DNA from: Methylobacillus flagellatus KT
GTDB taxonomy: Bacteria; Pseudomonadota; Gammaproteobacteria; Burkholderiales; Methylophilaceae
NCBI RefSeq assembly: GCF_000013705.1
Contig: NC_007947.1
Coordinates: 1,860,001-1,924,000, forward strand
DNA: 64,000 nt
Direction: 5' to 3'
In this document: positions 30,165 to 40,500 of the stretch, in pieces
Numbering within the stretch: position 1 is the first letter of the stretch
Layout of the letters: every line of letters begins with the position of its first letter
The notes under the pieces: generated by a model
Told to the model about the DNA's origin: nothing
Database searches by the model: none
Seen by the model: only the letters and a program-made list of their open reading frames with translations
Position numbers and translations under genes: made by a program

Positions 30165-31474
30165 AATCTGCTCAGGTGTTGCACATGCTCAGGCTGGTAA
30201 GCCGCTTCGCGGTTGAATTCCGGATACCCGACCTCGCCGTGCTCCGTGATATCCAGCCCGCGCTGTTCATGCATGGTGCTGACGCGCAGCCCTATCGTGC
30301 GGGCAAGCAGTCCATACATCAGCAATGCGCTGAGGAAAACCCAGACAAAGGCCACGGCCACGCCGATCATCTGCACGAGCACCTGGTTGAGGTCGAACAT
30401 ATTGTCCTTTAGGAACAAACCGGCAGCCACTGTACCCCATACGCCGCTGAAACCGTGCACGGCAACCGCGCCCACGACGTCATCCAGCCTGAGTTTCTCC
30501 AGCGCCCACACTCCCAGCATCGTCACAATCCCGCCGATGAAACCGGTTAGGACCGCAAAAGGGACATCCATGCTGGCGCAACCCGCGGTAATCGCCACCA
30601 GCCCGCCCAGGCTACCGTTGACGACGTAAGCCATCAATATTGGCCTGCGCATGGCCAGCGCAACCAGCAGGGCTCCCACGGCCCCGGCGGCCCCGGCCAT
30701 ATGGGTATTCAAGAGGATAGGCCCGATCTCGACGCCCGCCGCCAGTGTACTGCCGCCATTGAAGCCGAACCAGCCGAACCAGAGCAGGAAGCCGCCCATC
30801 GCTACCAGGCTGAGGTTATGACCTGGGATCATGTGCACTTCGCCCTTGCTGCCGAAACGTCCCAGCCGGGGACCAAGCACCATGATGCCTGCCAATGCGC
30901 ACCATGCCCCGACCGAATGCACCACGGTGGAGCCGGCAAAATCAATGAAACCCATCTGCTTGAGCCACCCATGCTCATTCCAGGCCCAACTGCCGAATAC
31001 GGGGTAGATGAGTGCCATGATGCCGCAAGCGCCCAGCAAATAAGCAATGAAGTTCGTACGCTCGGCCATGGCGCCGCTGACGATGGTCGCCGCCGTCGCG
31101 GCGAACATTACCTGGAAGAACAGCATGCTGGCGCCCCAGTCATCGCCATGGGCCAGGGCGAAATGATCCGTGCCGATCCAGCCGCTGGGATTGCTGCCGA
31201 ACATCAGGCCATAGCCCACCAGCCAGAACAGCAGCGCCCCCACGGCCAGGTCCATGTAGTTCTTCATCATTACGTTCACGGCATTCTTGGCACGTGTCAT
31301 GCCGCTTTCCAGCATGGCGAACCCGGCCTGCATCATAAACACCAGCGCGCCAGAGATTGCCACCCATACGCTGTCGACTGCCAGCGCCTGGGGTGCGCCC
31401 TCGCCTGCAGATACAGGCAGGGGGACGATGCAAAGAGAGAAAAGAAGGGTTAACGGCAACAGAGATATGGGCAT
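30161..31474 (-). CDS. amt: Ammonium transporter Amt
   Basis: A 437-aa Amt/MEP/Rh family ammonium channel with an N-terminal signal-like segment and about eleven transmembrane helices. Family motifs include FMMQAGFAMLESGMTRAKNA, the pore segment FIDFAGSTVVHSVGAWCAL with the first pore His, and DDVVGAVAVHGFSGVWGT with the second pore His. The C-terminal cytosolic tail (DITEHGEVGYPEF) is the PII/GlnK interaction region. A sigma-54-type promoter candidate precedes it, fitting nitrogen control; the usual glnK partner is not adjacent and a hypothetical gene follows instead. Confidence 0.95.
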   Translation of the reverse strand: MPISLLPLTLLFSLCIVPLPVSAGEGAPQALAVDSVWVAISGALVFMMQAGFAMLESGMTRAKNAVNVMMKNYMDLAVGALLFWLVGYGLMFGSNPSGWIGTDHFALAHGDDWGASMLFFQVMFAATAATIVSGAMAERTNFIAYLLGACGIMALIYPVFGSWAWNEHGWLKQMGFIDFAGSTVVHSVGAWCALAGIMVLGPRLGRFGSKGEVHMIPGHNLSLVAMGGFLLWFGWFGFNGGSTLAAGVEIGPILLNTHMAGAAGAVGALLVALAMRRPILMAYVVNGSLGGLVAITAGCASMDVPFAVLTGFIGGIVTMLGVWALEKLRLDDVVGAVAVHGFSGVWGTVAAGLFLKDNMFDLNQVLVQMIGVAVAFVWVFLSALLMYGLLARTIGLRVSTMHEQRGLDITEHGEVGYPEFNREAAYQPEHVQHLSRL

Positions 31475-31513
31475 GGCAGCTTCTTATGATGATCGGCGGT
31501 CTCTCCGGACAAA

Positions 31514-31529
31514 AGCACGAAAAATGCCA
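31514..31529 (-). promoter_or_regulatory. Candidate sigma-54 (RpoN) promoter of amt
   Basis: TGGCATTTTTCGTGCT on the minus strand, 39 bases before the amt ATG. The -24 GG and -12 GC have the required ten-base spacing and the match to TGGCAC-N5-TTGCT is good but not perfect. Identical architecture is found before two other genes in the window. Confidence 0.6.
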
Positions 31530-31634
31530 GCGCTTGCCCCATACCCGACAATTTGCCACCCCCTCAAATGGGCATCCGGCCATTAGCAAGCCTGGCTTGC
31601 CTGCTTTCAGGCACCCGCCACTTCCTGGATATCG

Positions 31635-32567
31635 CTATGTCTTTCCATCGTCCGCATCTGGCCGGGGCACCTTCCGCCTGTAGCCAACAATCTTGCGCCT
31701 GGGCGCTTCGGGCACGCGTTCCAGCATCGCACGGGTGCGCATTCCGGCACTGGCAACCAATGCGGTGATCAGCTCGGCCTCGGGCAGGTTGCGCCAGTAT
31801 TTTTTCGGCATTTCCTTTTGCATGGCCTTGAGCTTGAGACGGGCGGGATTGAAAATGTGCTGGTAGTAGCTCAGCCACAGCGCTTCGCCTGCATCCTCCT
31901 CCGGTAGCGCCTCGAGCTTGCCGCCCGGCAGGAAATGTAGCCTGCTGCCGTCCCAGCGCATCCCCAGACGCGGGCTCATGATGGTCCAGTCCATGGCGGC
32001 AAACCGCCCGATGAAGAAAGGCGCGATCGCGGCCATGATATGGTGCTCCGGCTCGAACCAGGCCAGGTAGCGCAACTGGCCCTGCACCACGGCCTCCCGG
32101 AACCGGACGAACGCCGTCATTTTGTGCATATCGCGCCGCACCGCCTTGGCCATGGCATTCAGCCCGGCAATATCGGCATCCCCTGCCAACTTCATCAACC
32201 CGCGCTCCTGCTGCAGGCGCCAGAGAACCCGGTACAGCAGGGCAAAGCGCTCCGGCGCCCGGTGCATGATCACCGGATGCACCAGCTCGGCAAATGCGCG
32301 CGGCACCATCAACGGCCTGCTGTCGGCTGACGTGACTGGCGGCGCATTATCGGCCCCACTTGCCTGGACTCTGACGGCAGATGGAGACTCCGCCGGGTAC
32401 GCTGTCTTCCCTGTTCCTGCAAAGAAATCTTCCTGAACCACAGTCCCCGGGGCTGGCTTCACGTACCAGCTCACCTCCTGTGGGGCAACACCCTGGGCAA
32501 GCAGCCGACGCGCTGCATGGCGCCAGCCTTCCATGTCGGTTTCACTCTTGAGCTCAACGTTGTACAT
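31635..32567 (-). CDS. DUF4130 DNA metabolism protein without the glycosylase domain
   Basis: A 310-aa protein of the TIGR03915/DUF4130 type. Landmarks are FALLYRVLWRLQQE, FVRFREAVVQGQLRYLAWFEPEHHI, FIGRFAAMDWTIMSPRLGM and KEMPKKYWRNLPEAELI. In many bacteria this region is fused at its C-terminus to a uracil-DNA glycosylase-superfamily domain; here the protein ends about 30 residues later with a basic tail (RRKIVGYRRKVPRP), so the glycosylase half is missing. It follows the radical SAM partner by 21 bases, and the pair is preceded by a LexA-like box. The biochemical reaction of the family is not established. Confidence 0.85.
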   Translation of the reverse strand: MYNVELKSETDMEGWRHAARRLLAQGVAPQEVSWYVKPAPGTVVQEDFFAGTGKTAYPAESPSAVRVQASGADNAPPVTSADSRPLMVPRAFAELVHPVIMHRAPERFALLYRVLWRLQQERGLMKLAGDADIAGLNAMAKAVRRDMHKMTAFVRFREAVVQGQLRYLAWFEPEHHIMAAIAPFFIGRFAAMDWTIMSPRLGMRWDGSRLHFLPGGKLEALPEEDAGEALWLSYYQHIFNPARLKLKAMQKEMPKKYWRNLPEAELITALVASAGMRTRAMLERVPEAPRRKIVGYRRKVPRPDADDGKT

Positions 32568-32588
32568 ACGCAGCTTGCCAACAGGCCC

Positions 32589-33824
32589 CTATATGAACAA
32601 GCCCAACTGCTGCGGGGCTGTATGCGTGTCCTTGAGCCGGGCATGCAGGTTGGCAGCATCCAGGGTCGCACCCGGATGATGGTCCGGCAGCTGAATGAAC
32701 GGCAGCATGCGATTGACCGGTGCGTGCATGCGCACCAGATCATCCAGGCGTACTGCGCGCACGCGCCTTGCTGCCAGGATGCGCTGCACGTTGCGTACCC
32801 CCAGTCCCGGCACGCGCAGCAGCATAGCCTTGGGCGCACGGTTGAGGTCGACGGGGAACATGGCGCGGTTCTGCAGCGCCCATGCCGTCTTGGGGTCGAT
32901 ATCCAGCGCCAGCATGCCCTGGTTGCCAGTCACGATTTCATGCGCCTCGAATCCATAGAAGCGCAGCAGCCAATCTGCCTGGTACAGCCTGTGCTCGCGC
33001 ACCAGCGGTGGCGACTGCAATGGCAGTACCGGGCTCGCATCGGGAATCGGGCTGAACGCGGAATAATAGACGCGCCGCAGGCGGTAGCGTCCATAGAGGT
33101 CGGCACTGGTGCTGAGTATCGTCCTGTCATCCGTGGCATCCGCGCCGACGATCATTTGCGTACTTTGCCCGCCTGGGGAGAACTTCGGCGGACGCTTGCC
33201 GCTGATGCTTTTCTCCTTTCCCGCGTCAATGCGTTCGCGCAGTCTTGCCATCGAGATACGGATGGCCGCACCGTCCTTTTCCGGCGCCAGCGCGGAAAGA
33301 CTGGCTGCCGTCGGCAGTTCGATATTGATGCTCAACCGGTCTGCATAGCGCCCTGCGCGCGCCAGCAAGTCCGGGCTCGCATCCGGAATGGTTTTCAGGT
33401 GGATATAGCCGCGGAAGCCATGCTCCTCGCGCAGGACGCGCGCCACCTCGACCACCTGCTCCATGGTGTAATCCGGGCTCTGGATGATGCCCGAGCTCAG
33501 GAACAGACCCTCGATATAGTTGCGACGGTAAAACGCCAGTGTCAGCTGCACCACTTCGTCTATGCTGAAGCGCGCGCGGGGAACATTGCTGCTTACCCGG
33601 TTGACGCAGTAAACGCAGTCGTACAGGCAAAAGTTGGTCAGCAATATCTTCAATAGTGAAATACAGCGGCCATCGGGCGCATAGCTGTGGCAAATCCCCG
33701 TGCCCGTGGTCGAGCCTATGCCCTTCCCGTCCCGCGAGTTGCGCCGCTCAGTGCCGCTGGATGCGCACGAGGCGTCATACTTGGCGGCATCGGCCAAGAT
33801 TTCGAGTTTCCGTTTCACCTGCAT
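32589..33824 (-). CDS. Putative DNA modification/repair radical SAM protein
   Basis: A 411-aa radical SAM protein of the TIGR03916 type. The CX3CX2C cluster motif is C66-C70-C73 (NFCLYDCVYC). Earlier cysteines (C20, C45, C54) lie in the N-terminal region. The C-terminus has a helix-hairpin-helix-like segment (LLRVPGLGVRNVQRILAARR) suggesting DNA binding. The frame is open beyond the chosen ATG, but the upstream part contains the operator sequence and is unlike protein. With the next gene it forms the pair known from many bacteria as linked to uracil-DNA glycosylase-like proteins; a role in DNA damage is inferred from that link and the SOS-type box. Confidence 0.88.
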   Translation of the reverse strand: MQVKRKLEILADAAKYDASCASSGTERRNSRDGKGIGSTTGTGICHSYAPDGRCISLLKILLTNFCLYDCVYCVNRVSSNVPRARFSIDEVVQLTLAFYRRNYIEGLFLSSGIIQSPDYTMEQVVEVARVLREEHGFRGYIHLKTIPDASPDLLARAGRYADRLSINIELPTAASLSALAPEKDGAAIRISMARLRERIDAGKEKSISGKRPPKFSPGGQSTQMIVGADATDDRTILSTSADLYGRYRLRRVYYSAFSPIPDASPVLPLQSPPLVREHRLYQADWLLRFYGFEAHEIVTGNQGMLALDIDPKTAWALQNRAMFPVDLNRAPKAMLLRVPGLGVRNVQRILAARRVRAVRLDDLVRMHAPVNRMLPFIQLPDHHPGATLDAANLHARLKDTHTAPQQLGLFI

Positions 33825-33831
33825 TTCATTA

Positions 33832-33847
33832 TTGTACGTTCGTACAG
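33832..33847 (-). promoter_or_regulatory. LexA-type operator of the radical SAM/DUF4130 pair
   Basis: CTGTACGAACGTACAA on the minus strand, ending eight bases before the ATG. Its core TGTACG-AA-CGTACA is a perfect inverted repeat and fits the CTGT-N8-ACA(G) proteobacterial LexA pattern. It differs at one position from the site in front of the LexA-type gene at 56916. Confidence 0.75.
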
Positions 33848-33911
33848 TAATTTTGCCTACCCTCTCCCTGCCCGGTTCAACCCTGCAAGGAAAAAATGTC
33901 GTCCCAGGAAT

Positions 33912-33927
33912 AGGCACGATAATTGCT
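33912..33927 (+). promoter_or_regulatory. Candidate sigma-54 promoter of the Cache/CheW gene
   Basis: AGGCACGATAATTGCT, 35 bases before the ATG, matches the RpoN consensus TGGCAC-N5-TTGCT at every position except the first. The GG/GC spacing is ten bases. Confidence 0.7.
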
Positions 33928-33962
33928 GGCAGGTTGCTGGCACTTCACCAGGAAAGCAAATC

Positions 33963-36590
33963 ATGATGACCGCACATCACCTCCCAGCCATGATACAAAG
34001 CATGGGCAGCCTCCACCGTTATCGTGAATCGCTGCAGCAGCTGCAGAGCACCTGGGATAACCTCTCCCTGCTCAGCCAGCTTTCCGGCACAGGCACCGAC
34101 ATGAGCGAGACGCGCCAGGCATTCGGCAAGATCACGACCGACGTGCTGGACAGTCTGGCCCAGGAAACGCTGAACAAGACCATCAGCGCGATCACGGCAA
34201 AGGCTCAGGTAGCAGTGGACATCGTGGTGCGCAACCTGTTCGAGCGCACCGCAGACATCGGCTTTCTATCCACGGACGACAACCTCAGCAACTTCCTCGA
34301 CAAGCACATCGCAGGCAGCGTCGACGAGACTGACTACCTGCTGCTGCGCGAGCGCTTCAGCGAGTATGTCCAGAAGTACTCGGTCTACTTCAACGTGATC
34401 CTGCTTGATGCAGGCGGCAACATTTTGGTGCAGCTGGATGATACCAACCCCACCAGGCAGTCGCACGACCCTCTGATCGAGGAAGCCCTGCATTCCGACG
34501 CACCCTACCTCGAAGTGTTTCGACACAGCGATTTATCGCCCGGGCGGGATGCCAGCCTGATCTATGCGCGCAAGGTATGCCATGACAATAGCGATACCGC
34601 GCTGGGCGTGCTCTGTCTTTGCTTCAAGTTCGAAGATGAAATGGACGGCATATTCAAGGACCTGATCCGACAGGACGAATGGTGCGTGGGCTTACTGTTG
34701 GACGAACAAAACCGGGTCGTTGCCAGCAGCGACCACTACCAGATCCCGCTGGGCGCCCCATTGGAACATGCCCTGGGCCAGGACTGGATACTTACGCGCT
34801 TTGCCGGCAGGCTGTATCTTGCCGTCACGCGCGAAACCAAGGGCTACCAGGGCTACATGGGCCCTGGCTGGCGCGGCCATGTGATGATTCCGCTCGAGCA
34901 TGCCTTCGAGGACAATGTCGCCAGTATCATCGCCGGCATCGACCCGATGCTGCTGAAGAAAGTCATGCGCAGCCCGTTGCTGTTCTCGCCGACATTGCTG
35001 GGCATTCCCAAGCAGGCAGCCACCATCCAGAGTAAGCTCAACCAGTCGGTCTGGAATGGCAATATCTGGCAGAAGCGTGACGCCAGCCACAACGCGCAGC
35101 AGAACAATTTCTCCAAGATGTTGCTGTGGGAAATCAGCAACACCGGCTTCAAGACACAGAGCGTCGTGGAAAAGACGGTCGCCGACCTCTACCAGACCGT
35201 CGTGGCCGTCATGCTGGAGAACTCGCGCTTTTTCGCGTCGCTGGCTGTGGATATCATGGACCGCAACCTGTACGAACGTGCCAATGACTGCCGCTGGTGG
35301 GCATTGACCGCAACATTCCAGCGCCTGCTCTCCCAGCCGGAACTCGGCATGCAGGAAATGCATGCGATCACTAAGGTGCTGGCCTATATCAACCAGGCTT
35401 ATACCGTGTATTCCAACCTGGTCGTCTTCGATCGCCATGGCCGTATCGTCGCGGTGTCCAATCCCACCTATGAGCGGCTGACAGGCGAAACCATCACAGC
35501 GGACTGGGCCAAGGCTGCACTGCAATTGCGCCGGTCGCAAGACTATGTCGTATCGGACTTCGAACCCACTCCCCTGTATGACAACCAGCCCACCTATATC
35601 TATGCCGCCGCCATCCGCCACCAGGAGCAGACCGTAGGCGGCATCGGCATCGTGTTCGACAGCGCACCGCAATTCTCCGCCATGCTCTCGGACGCCCTGC
35701 CTCGCAGCGCCGATAACGAAGTCATCCAGGGCAGCTTCACGCTCTATGTCGACGAAAAGCTGCGCGTGATCTCATCCACCTCCCAGGACTTTGCCGTCGG
35801 CAGCCACTTTACCGTGCATCCGGGGCTATGCAAGCTGGCGCCAGGAAGCACAGGCTTCGATATCGCGCTCTATCACGACAACTACTATGCCGTGGGCGCG
35901 CGCGCCTCGTCCGGATATCGTGAATACAAGGGGGCCGGCGACAATTACAAACACCATGTGACCGCGCTGATCTTCATCCCGCTGGGCAAGGCCGCTGACA
36001 TCAACGCCATGATGGATTCAGAGAACTTGTTGCAGCAAAACCAGTTCAAGCCGGTAAGCAACCAGGCTGCGGCGGAAGACGCCGAGGAATACGCCACCTT
36101 CTACATCGGCAAGCACTGGCTCGGCCTACCGGCCTCACACATTGTCGAGGCTATCCAGGCCAACAGCATCAAGCCTTTGCCCGACACCTCATCGGTGCTG
36201 GAAGGCATGCTCAAGCACAAGGACAGCGTCGTGCCCGTCCTCAACCTCGCCCGACTCACCGGCATCGACTTTCAGCCCCCCGAACAGGACAAGCAGATTG
36301 TCATTGTCCAGGCCGGCCCCAAGCTGCCCAAGTTCGGCCTGCTGGTGAGCGCGCTGGGGGAAATCCCCGCCATCGCCCCCGACGCGATCGAGCCGCTCTC
36401 GGCCTTTTTCGCGACCATCAACATCCCGGCCGAGGGCATTGCCAAGGTCATGACGGACAAGGGTGAAAACCTGCTGATCCTGCTATCGGCCGTCAACCTG
36501 ATCACGCGCATCAGCGAGGCGGCACGGCAGGCGTCCGTGCAAAATGCGGAAACGGAAGGTGGAGGCGACGTGCTGGAGCAGGTGGCCTGA
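33963..36590 (+). CDS. Soluble double-Cache sensor with C-terminal CheW domain
   Basis: An 875-aa protein with no signal peptide and no evident membrane helix. Two regions look like Cache/PAS-like ligand domains: residues about 60-330 (YSVYFNVILLDAGGNILVQL, DASLIYARKV, VGLLLDEQNRVVASS) and about 420-690 (YTVYSNLVVFDRHGRIVAVS, TYIYAAAIRHQEQTVGGIGI). The C-terminus (about 705-850) is CheW-like (YATFYIGKHWLGLPASHIVE, GMLKHKDSVVPVLNLARL, FGLLVSALGEIPAI). Cache domains are usually periplasmic; a cytosolic pair joined to CheW is odd. AGGAAAG precedes the ATG; the longer upstream frame is rejected. It converges on the regulator/permease-kinase genes and has a sigma-54 candidate promoter. Confidence 0.8.
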   Translation: MMTAHHLPAMIQSMGSLHRYRESLQQLQSTWDNLSLLSQLSGTGTDMSETRQAFGKITTDVLDSLAQETLNKTISAITAKAQVAVDIVVRNLFERTADIGFLSTDDNLSNFLDKHIAGSVDETDYLLLRERFSEYVQKYSVYFNVILLDAGGNILVQLDDTNPTRQSHDPLIEEALHSDAPYLEVFRHSDLSPGRDASLIYARKVCHDNSDTALGVLCLCFKFEDEMDGIFKDLIRQDEWCVGLLLDEQNRVVASSDHYQIPLGAPLEHALGQDWILTRFAGRLYLAVTRETKGYQGYMGPGWRGHVMIPLEHAFEDNVASIIAGIDPMLLKKVMRSPLLFSPTLLGIPKQAATIQSKLNQSVWNGNIWQKRDASHNAQQNNFSKMLLWEISNTGFKTQSVVEKTVADLYQTVVAVMLENSRFFASLAVDIMDRNLYERANDCRWWALTATFQRLLSQPELGMQEMHAITKVLAYINQAYTVYSNLVVFDRHGRIVAVSNPTYERLTGETITADWAKAALQLRRSQDYVVSDFEPTPLYDNQPTYIYAAAIRHQEQTVGGIGIVFDSAPQFSAMLSDALPRSADNEVIQGSFTLYVDEKLRVISSTSQDFAVGSHFTVHPGLCKLAPGSTGFDIALYHDNYYAVGARASSGYREYKGAGDNYKHHVTALIFIPLGKAADINAMMDSENLLQQNQFKPVSNQAAAEDAEEYATFYIGKHWLGLPASHIVEAIQANSIKPLPDTSSVLEGMLKHKDSVVPVLNLARLTGIDFQPPEQDKQIVIVQAGPKLPKFGLLVSALGEIPAIAPDAIEPLSAFFATINIPAEGIAKVMTDKGENLLILLSAVNLITRISEAARQASVQNAETEGGGDVLEQVA

Positions 36591-36616
36591 GCCAAGGGTG
36601 GCGCTAGATTGTCTCC

Positions 36617-37552
36617 TCAACCCGCCTTGAGGTTGCGCAGCTTGCTGGTGGCGAGCGCTGCGGCGGCGGTGCGGGTTTCGACACCCAGCTTGGCAAAAAC
36701 GTGCTCCATGTGCTTGTTGACGGTGCGTGGGCTAGTGCCGAGGATGTCGCCGATGTCGCGGTTGGTCTTACCCTTGATTGCCCAATAGAGTACTTCGGAT
36801 TCGCGCTGGGTCAGGCCGAAGGTCTGCATCAGCGCTTCGATCTGGGCAGCATCGGATTCCTCCCTCAGGATGATGATCCATTGCTCCTCCGCATTGAGGT
36901 CCGCCAGCGAGAAGACGAGGCGGCCGCTGCCCTGCACAATGGTGAGCGGCATGCTTTCCTTCCCGTCCTCCCTCAAGTTGGCCAGCCACTTGAGTACCGC
37001 CAATGGGGTGAGCGTGACCGGATCGATATCACTGGCGCTGAAGTAGCGCTGCATCCAGTCCCGCGCCAACGGCGTCTGCCAGACGATGCGGCCGCTTTTG
37101 GGCATGACGGCAATGGCCGCCTGGCCGAAGGCGTCCAGCGCCCCGCGCGCCTGGTGCATCTGGCGCGATGCCTGCAGGTGCGTATTGATGCGGGCCAGTA
37201 CTTCGGCAGTACGGATGGGCTTGGTGACGTAATCGGTGCCGCCTGCGGCAAACCCCGCCACCACGTGTTCTGATTCGGTCAGGCCGGTCATGAAGATCAC
37301 CGGGATGTGCTGGGTGTTGAGGTTGGCCTTGAGCCTAGCACAGACTTCGAATCCGTCCAGGCCCGGCATGATCGCATCCAGCAGGATGATATCAGGGCGC
37401 GCTTCTTCCGCCCGCTTGAGCGCAGTCTCGCCGTTATTGGCCACCAGCACCATATAGCCGGATTCGTCCAAGGCATCGTGCAACACGGCCAGGTTGTCCG
37501 GCACGTCATCTACGATCAATACGACCGCGGTATCTTTCCTAACCTCCATCAT
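36617..37552 (-). CDS. Response regulator, REC-(PAS-like)-LuxR
   Basis: A 311-aa regulator. The N-terminal receiver domain has VLIVDDVPDNLAVL, the phosphoacceptor in IILLDAIMPGLDGFEV and VTKPIRTAEVLA. The middle (about residues 140-235) is a PAS-like linker (GQAAIAVMPKSGRIVW). The C-terminal LuxR/NarL helix-turn-helix is LTQRESEVLYWAIKGKTNRD with GTSPRTVNKHMEHVFAKLG. Its start overlaps the end of the permease-kinase gene by 14 bases, so it is very likely the kinase's cognate output. Likely targets are the urea/formamide genes nearby, which is inferred from position only. Confidence 0.9.
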   Translation of the reverse strand: MMEVRKDTAVVLIVDDVPDNLAVLHDALDESGYMVLVANNGETALKRAEEARPDIILLDAIMPGLDGFEVCARLKANLNTQHIPVIFMTGLTESEHVVAGFAAGGTDYVTKPIRTAEVLARINTHLQASRQMHQARGALDAFGQAAIAVMPKSGRIVWQTPLARDWMQRYFSASDIDPVTLTPLAVLKWLANLREDGKESMPLTIVQGSGRLVFSLADLNAEEQWIIILREESDAAQIEALMQTFGLTQRESEVLYWAIKGKTNRDIGDILGTSPRTVNKHMEHVFAKLGVETRTAAAALATSKLRNLKAG

Positions 37553-40500
37553 TCACTTCTTCCAACATTTTCTGCATTGCTTCAAGTTCGAATTGACCTG
37601 CCAGCTGGCGCATGGCGGCAATAAAAGTCTCATACTGGCCATCCTGTCCGATCTCATCCAGCTTGCGGGTAATGCCTCGCATATAGCCCACCTTGATCAA
37701 GGCCATCAATTCGTCGCGCTGCTCGCGGGGAGGCGCTTCCAGCTCACCGGTCACAGGCCGGGAGACCGCATCTACATCCACAACATCACCGAGCGCGGTC
37801 ACCCACTCCAGTTTGAGTTGTTCGCCAATCCAGCGCAGCAATTCCATCACGTTCACGGGCTTGACGATGAAGTCCGAAGCCGGGATGCCTGCGGTATTTT
37901 CCAACCCCTTGTCGAACGCGTTGGCGGAGACGATCGCGATCGGCACGTCGGACTGGTGCACCTTGCGTATCATGTAGCTCGCCTCCCAGCCATCCATGTC
38001 CGGCATGGCAAGATCCATGAGGATGACGTTGGGCTTGAACTTGACATAGGTCTGCAGACACTCGCGCCCGTTCGCCGCCTCTGCCACCTCGAAGCCCAGC
38101 GGCTGCAGGATGTTCTTGAGCAGCTCCCTGTCCACCTGCTCGTTGTCCACCACCAATATCCGCCGACGCTGTCCCTTGTAGGCCAGAGGCATGGGCATGG
38201 AAGCATTCTCGATCTCTTCGGGCACCCGCACCTGGGAAAGGAACAGGCGGATATTGAACTGGCTGCCCTGCCCCAGGGTACTGCGCACCGTGAGCTGGCC
38301 GCCCATCAACTCGGTGAGCATCTTGCTGATCGTCAGGCCGAGGCCAGTGCCGCCGATATTGCTCTTGGCGGCTGCCGAACCACGCGCGAATGGCTCAAAC
38401 ACCTTCTCGATTTCCTCGGGCGCTATACCGGGGCCGGTATCCTCAATGCTGATATGGAGCATCTCGCGCGCATAGCGCAATTTGAACGAGACCCCGCCAT
38501 GGCGCGTAAACTTCACGGCATTGCCGAGGATATTGATGAGGATCTGGCTCAGGCGCTTCTGGTCGATGCGCACCACCTTGGGCAGCTCTCCCCGCAATTC
38601 ATATTTGAAGTCGATACCCTTGTTGCGTGCCTGCAACTCGAACATGCTCACGAGTTGCTGAATGAATTCCGGGAAGCGTACCAGGCGCAGGTCGAAGGTA
38701 AGCTTGCCGCTCTCGATGCGTGCAATGTCCAGCGTGCCTTCGATCAGGGACAGCAGGTGCTCGCCGCTGCGACGGATTACGCGAATGGACTGGCGCCGGT
38801 TTTCCGGGATGCTGGGATCATTGTCCAACAATTGCGCGTAGCCGAGGATGCTGTTGAGCGGCGTGCGCAACTCATGACTGATGCCGGTGATGTAGCGGCT
38901 CTTGGCCTGGTTGGCCTGCTCAGCGACCTGACGCGCGCGCTGCAATTCAGCATCGGTCTGTTTGTGCAGCACGATTTCGCGTTGCAGCAGATTGGTCTGG
39001 CGGTTGGACTCTTCCTGCGCGACGCGGCGACTCTCCGACGTCAGCACGATCCACCAGGCGATGATGCCGCTCACGAACGCAAGCGCAGCGAATACCTTGA
39101 GATATCCCAGCCTAAGCTCGGGCAGCAGGGCTTCCTTCTCGCCCGTGAAGGTCAGCGACTCATGGAAATAAATCAGCCCGAACAAGGCGCTCAGGAATGC
39201 CAGCGTCACTGCCATGAGCAACAGGTAATGCCCCAACCCGCTCTGCATCACCTCAACCCAGCGATCGGGCAGCACCCGCCGCATGACGCGCTGCCATTGA
39301 TACTCGATGCGGCCATGCGGCTTGCAGAGATCGTTGCAACGCGCATCCAGCGAGCAGCACAGCGAGCAGATCGCGCCCTGGTAGGCTGGGCAATGCGCCA
39401 TGTCCTCGACCTCATACTGCTTCTCGCAGATGCTGCAGCGCTGTACGCCGCTCGCCGGCTGGTAGCTCACGGGACGACGCGCGATGTAGTACTTGCCCTT
39501 CGTCAGCCATGCAATCAAGGGGGACACCACCAAGGCGGTGCCCAGCGCGATCAGGGCCGAGAACGCCTCCGCCTCGACGCCGAACATGCCGAAGAACGCC
39601 GCCACCGACAACAGCGAGGCGATCACCATCGCCCCGACGCCGACGGGGTTGATGTCGTAGAGGTAAGCGCGGCGAAACTCGATCCCCTTGGGACTCAGAC
39701 CCAGCGGCTTGTTGATGACGAGATCGGCCACCACTGCCGTAATCCAGGAAATCGCGATATTGGAATACAGGCCCAGCACCTGCTCCAGCGCCTGGAACAC
39801 GTCCATCTCCATGAGAATGATCGCGATCATGGCATTGAACACCACCCACACCACGCGGCCCGGGTGGCTATGCGTGAGACGCGCGAAGAAATTGGACCAG
39901 GCGAGAGAGCCTGCATAGGCATTGGTCATATTGACCTTGATCTGCGAAATCACCACGAAGAACACCGTCACCGCCAGCACGACTTCCGGGTTCGAGAATA
40001 CCTGGCTGAAGCCAGCCATGTACATCTGGTTGGGATTGACCGCCTGCTCGAACGACCTGGCGCCCTCCACCGCCAGATAGGCCAGCAAGGCGCCACCGAG
40101 CATCTTGAGCATGCCTAGGGATATCCAACCCGGCCCTGCCACCAGTACGCCAAGGTGCCAGCGGAAACGGTTCTTGCGCGTCTTCTCCGGCATGAAGCGC
40201 AAGAAGTCCACCTGCTCGCCGATCTGTGGGATCAGGGCCATGCCCACCGCCATCGCCGTGCCGAACATCAACAAGTTGAAGTCGCTGTCGTAGCCCGACT
40301 TACCTGCAAACTCGCCAAGCCTGCCCAGCACGCCCGGATCCTTGTAAATGATGAACACATAGGGCAAAGCCAGCAGGAACAGCCAGATCGGCTGGGTGAT
40401 CATCTGGATGCGGCTGACCAGGGTGACGCCATGGGTCACCAGCGGCACAATCACCAGCGCACTCACCAGATAACCGATGTAGAGCGGCAGGTCGAAATAC

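Noticed and set aside
35268..35283. CTGTACGAACGTG resembling the LexA box, inside the Cache/CheW gene
   Set aside because: Only one half of the palindrome is intact and the bases are explained by the codons for LYERA; it is internal to a coding region.
37494..40118. An 874-codon open frame on the plus strand
   Set aside because: It is antisense to the permease-kinase gene, rich in His/Gln/Arg with no recognisable domain, and arises from the high GC third-position pattern of the real gene.
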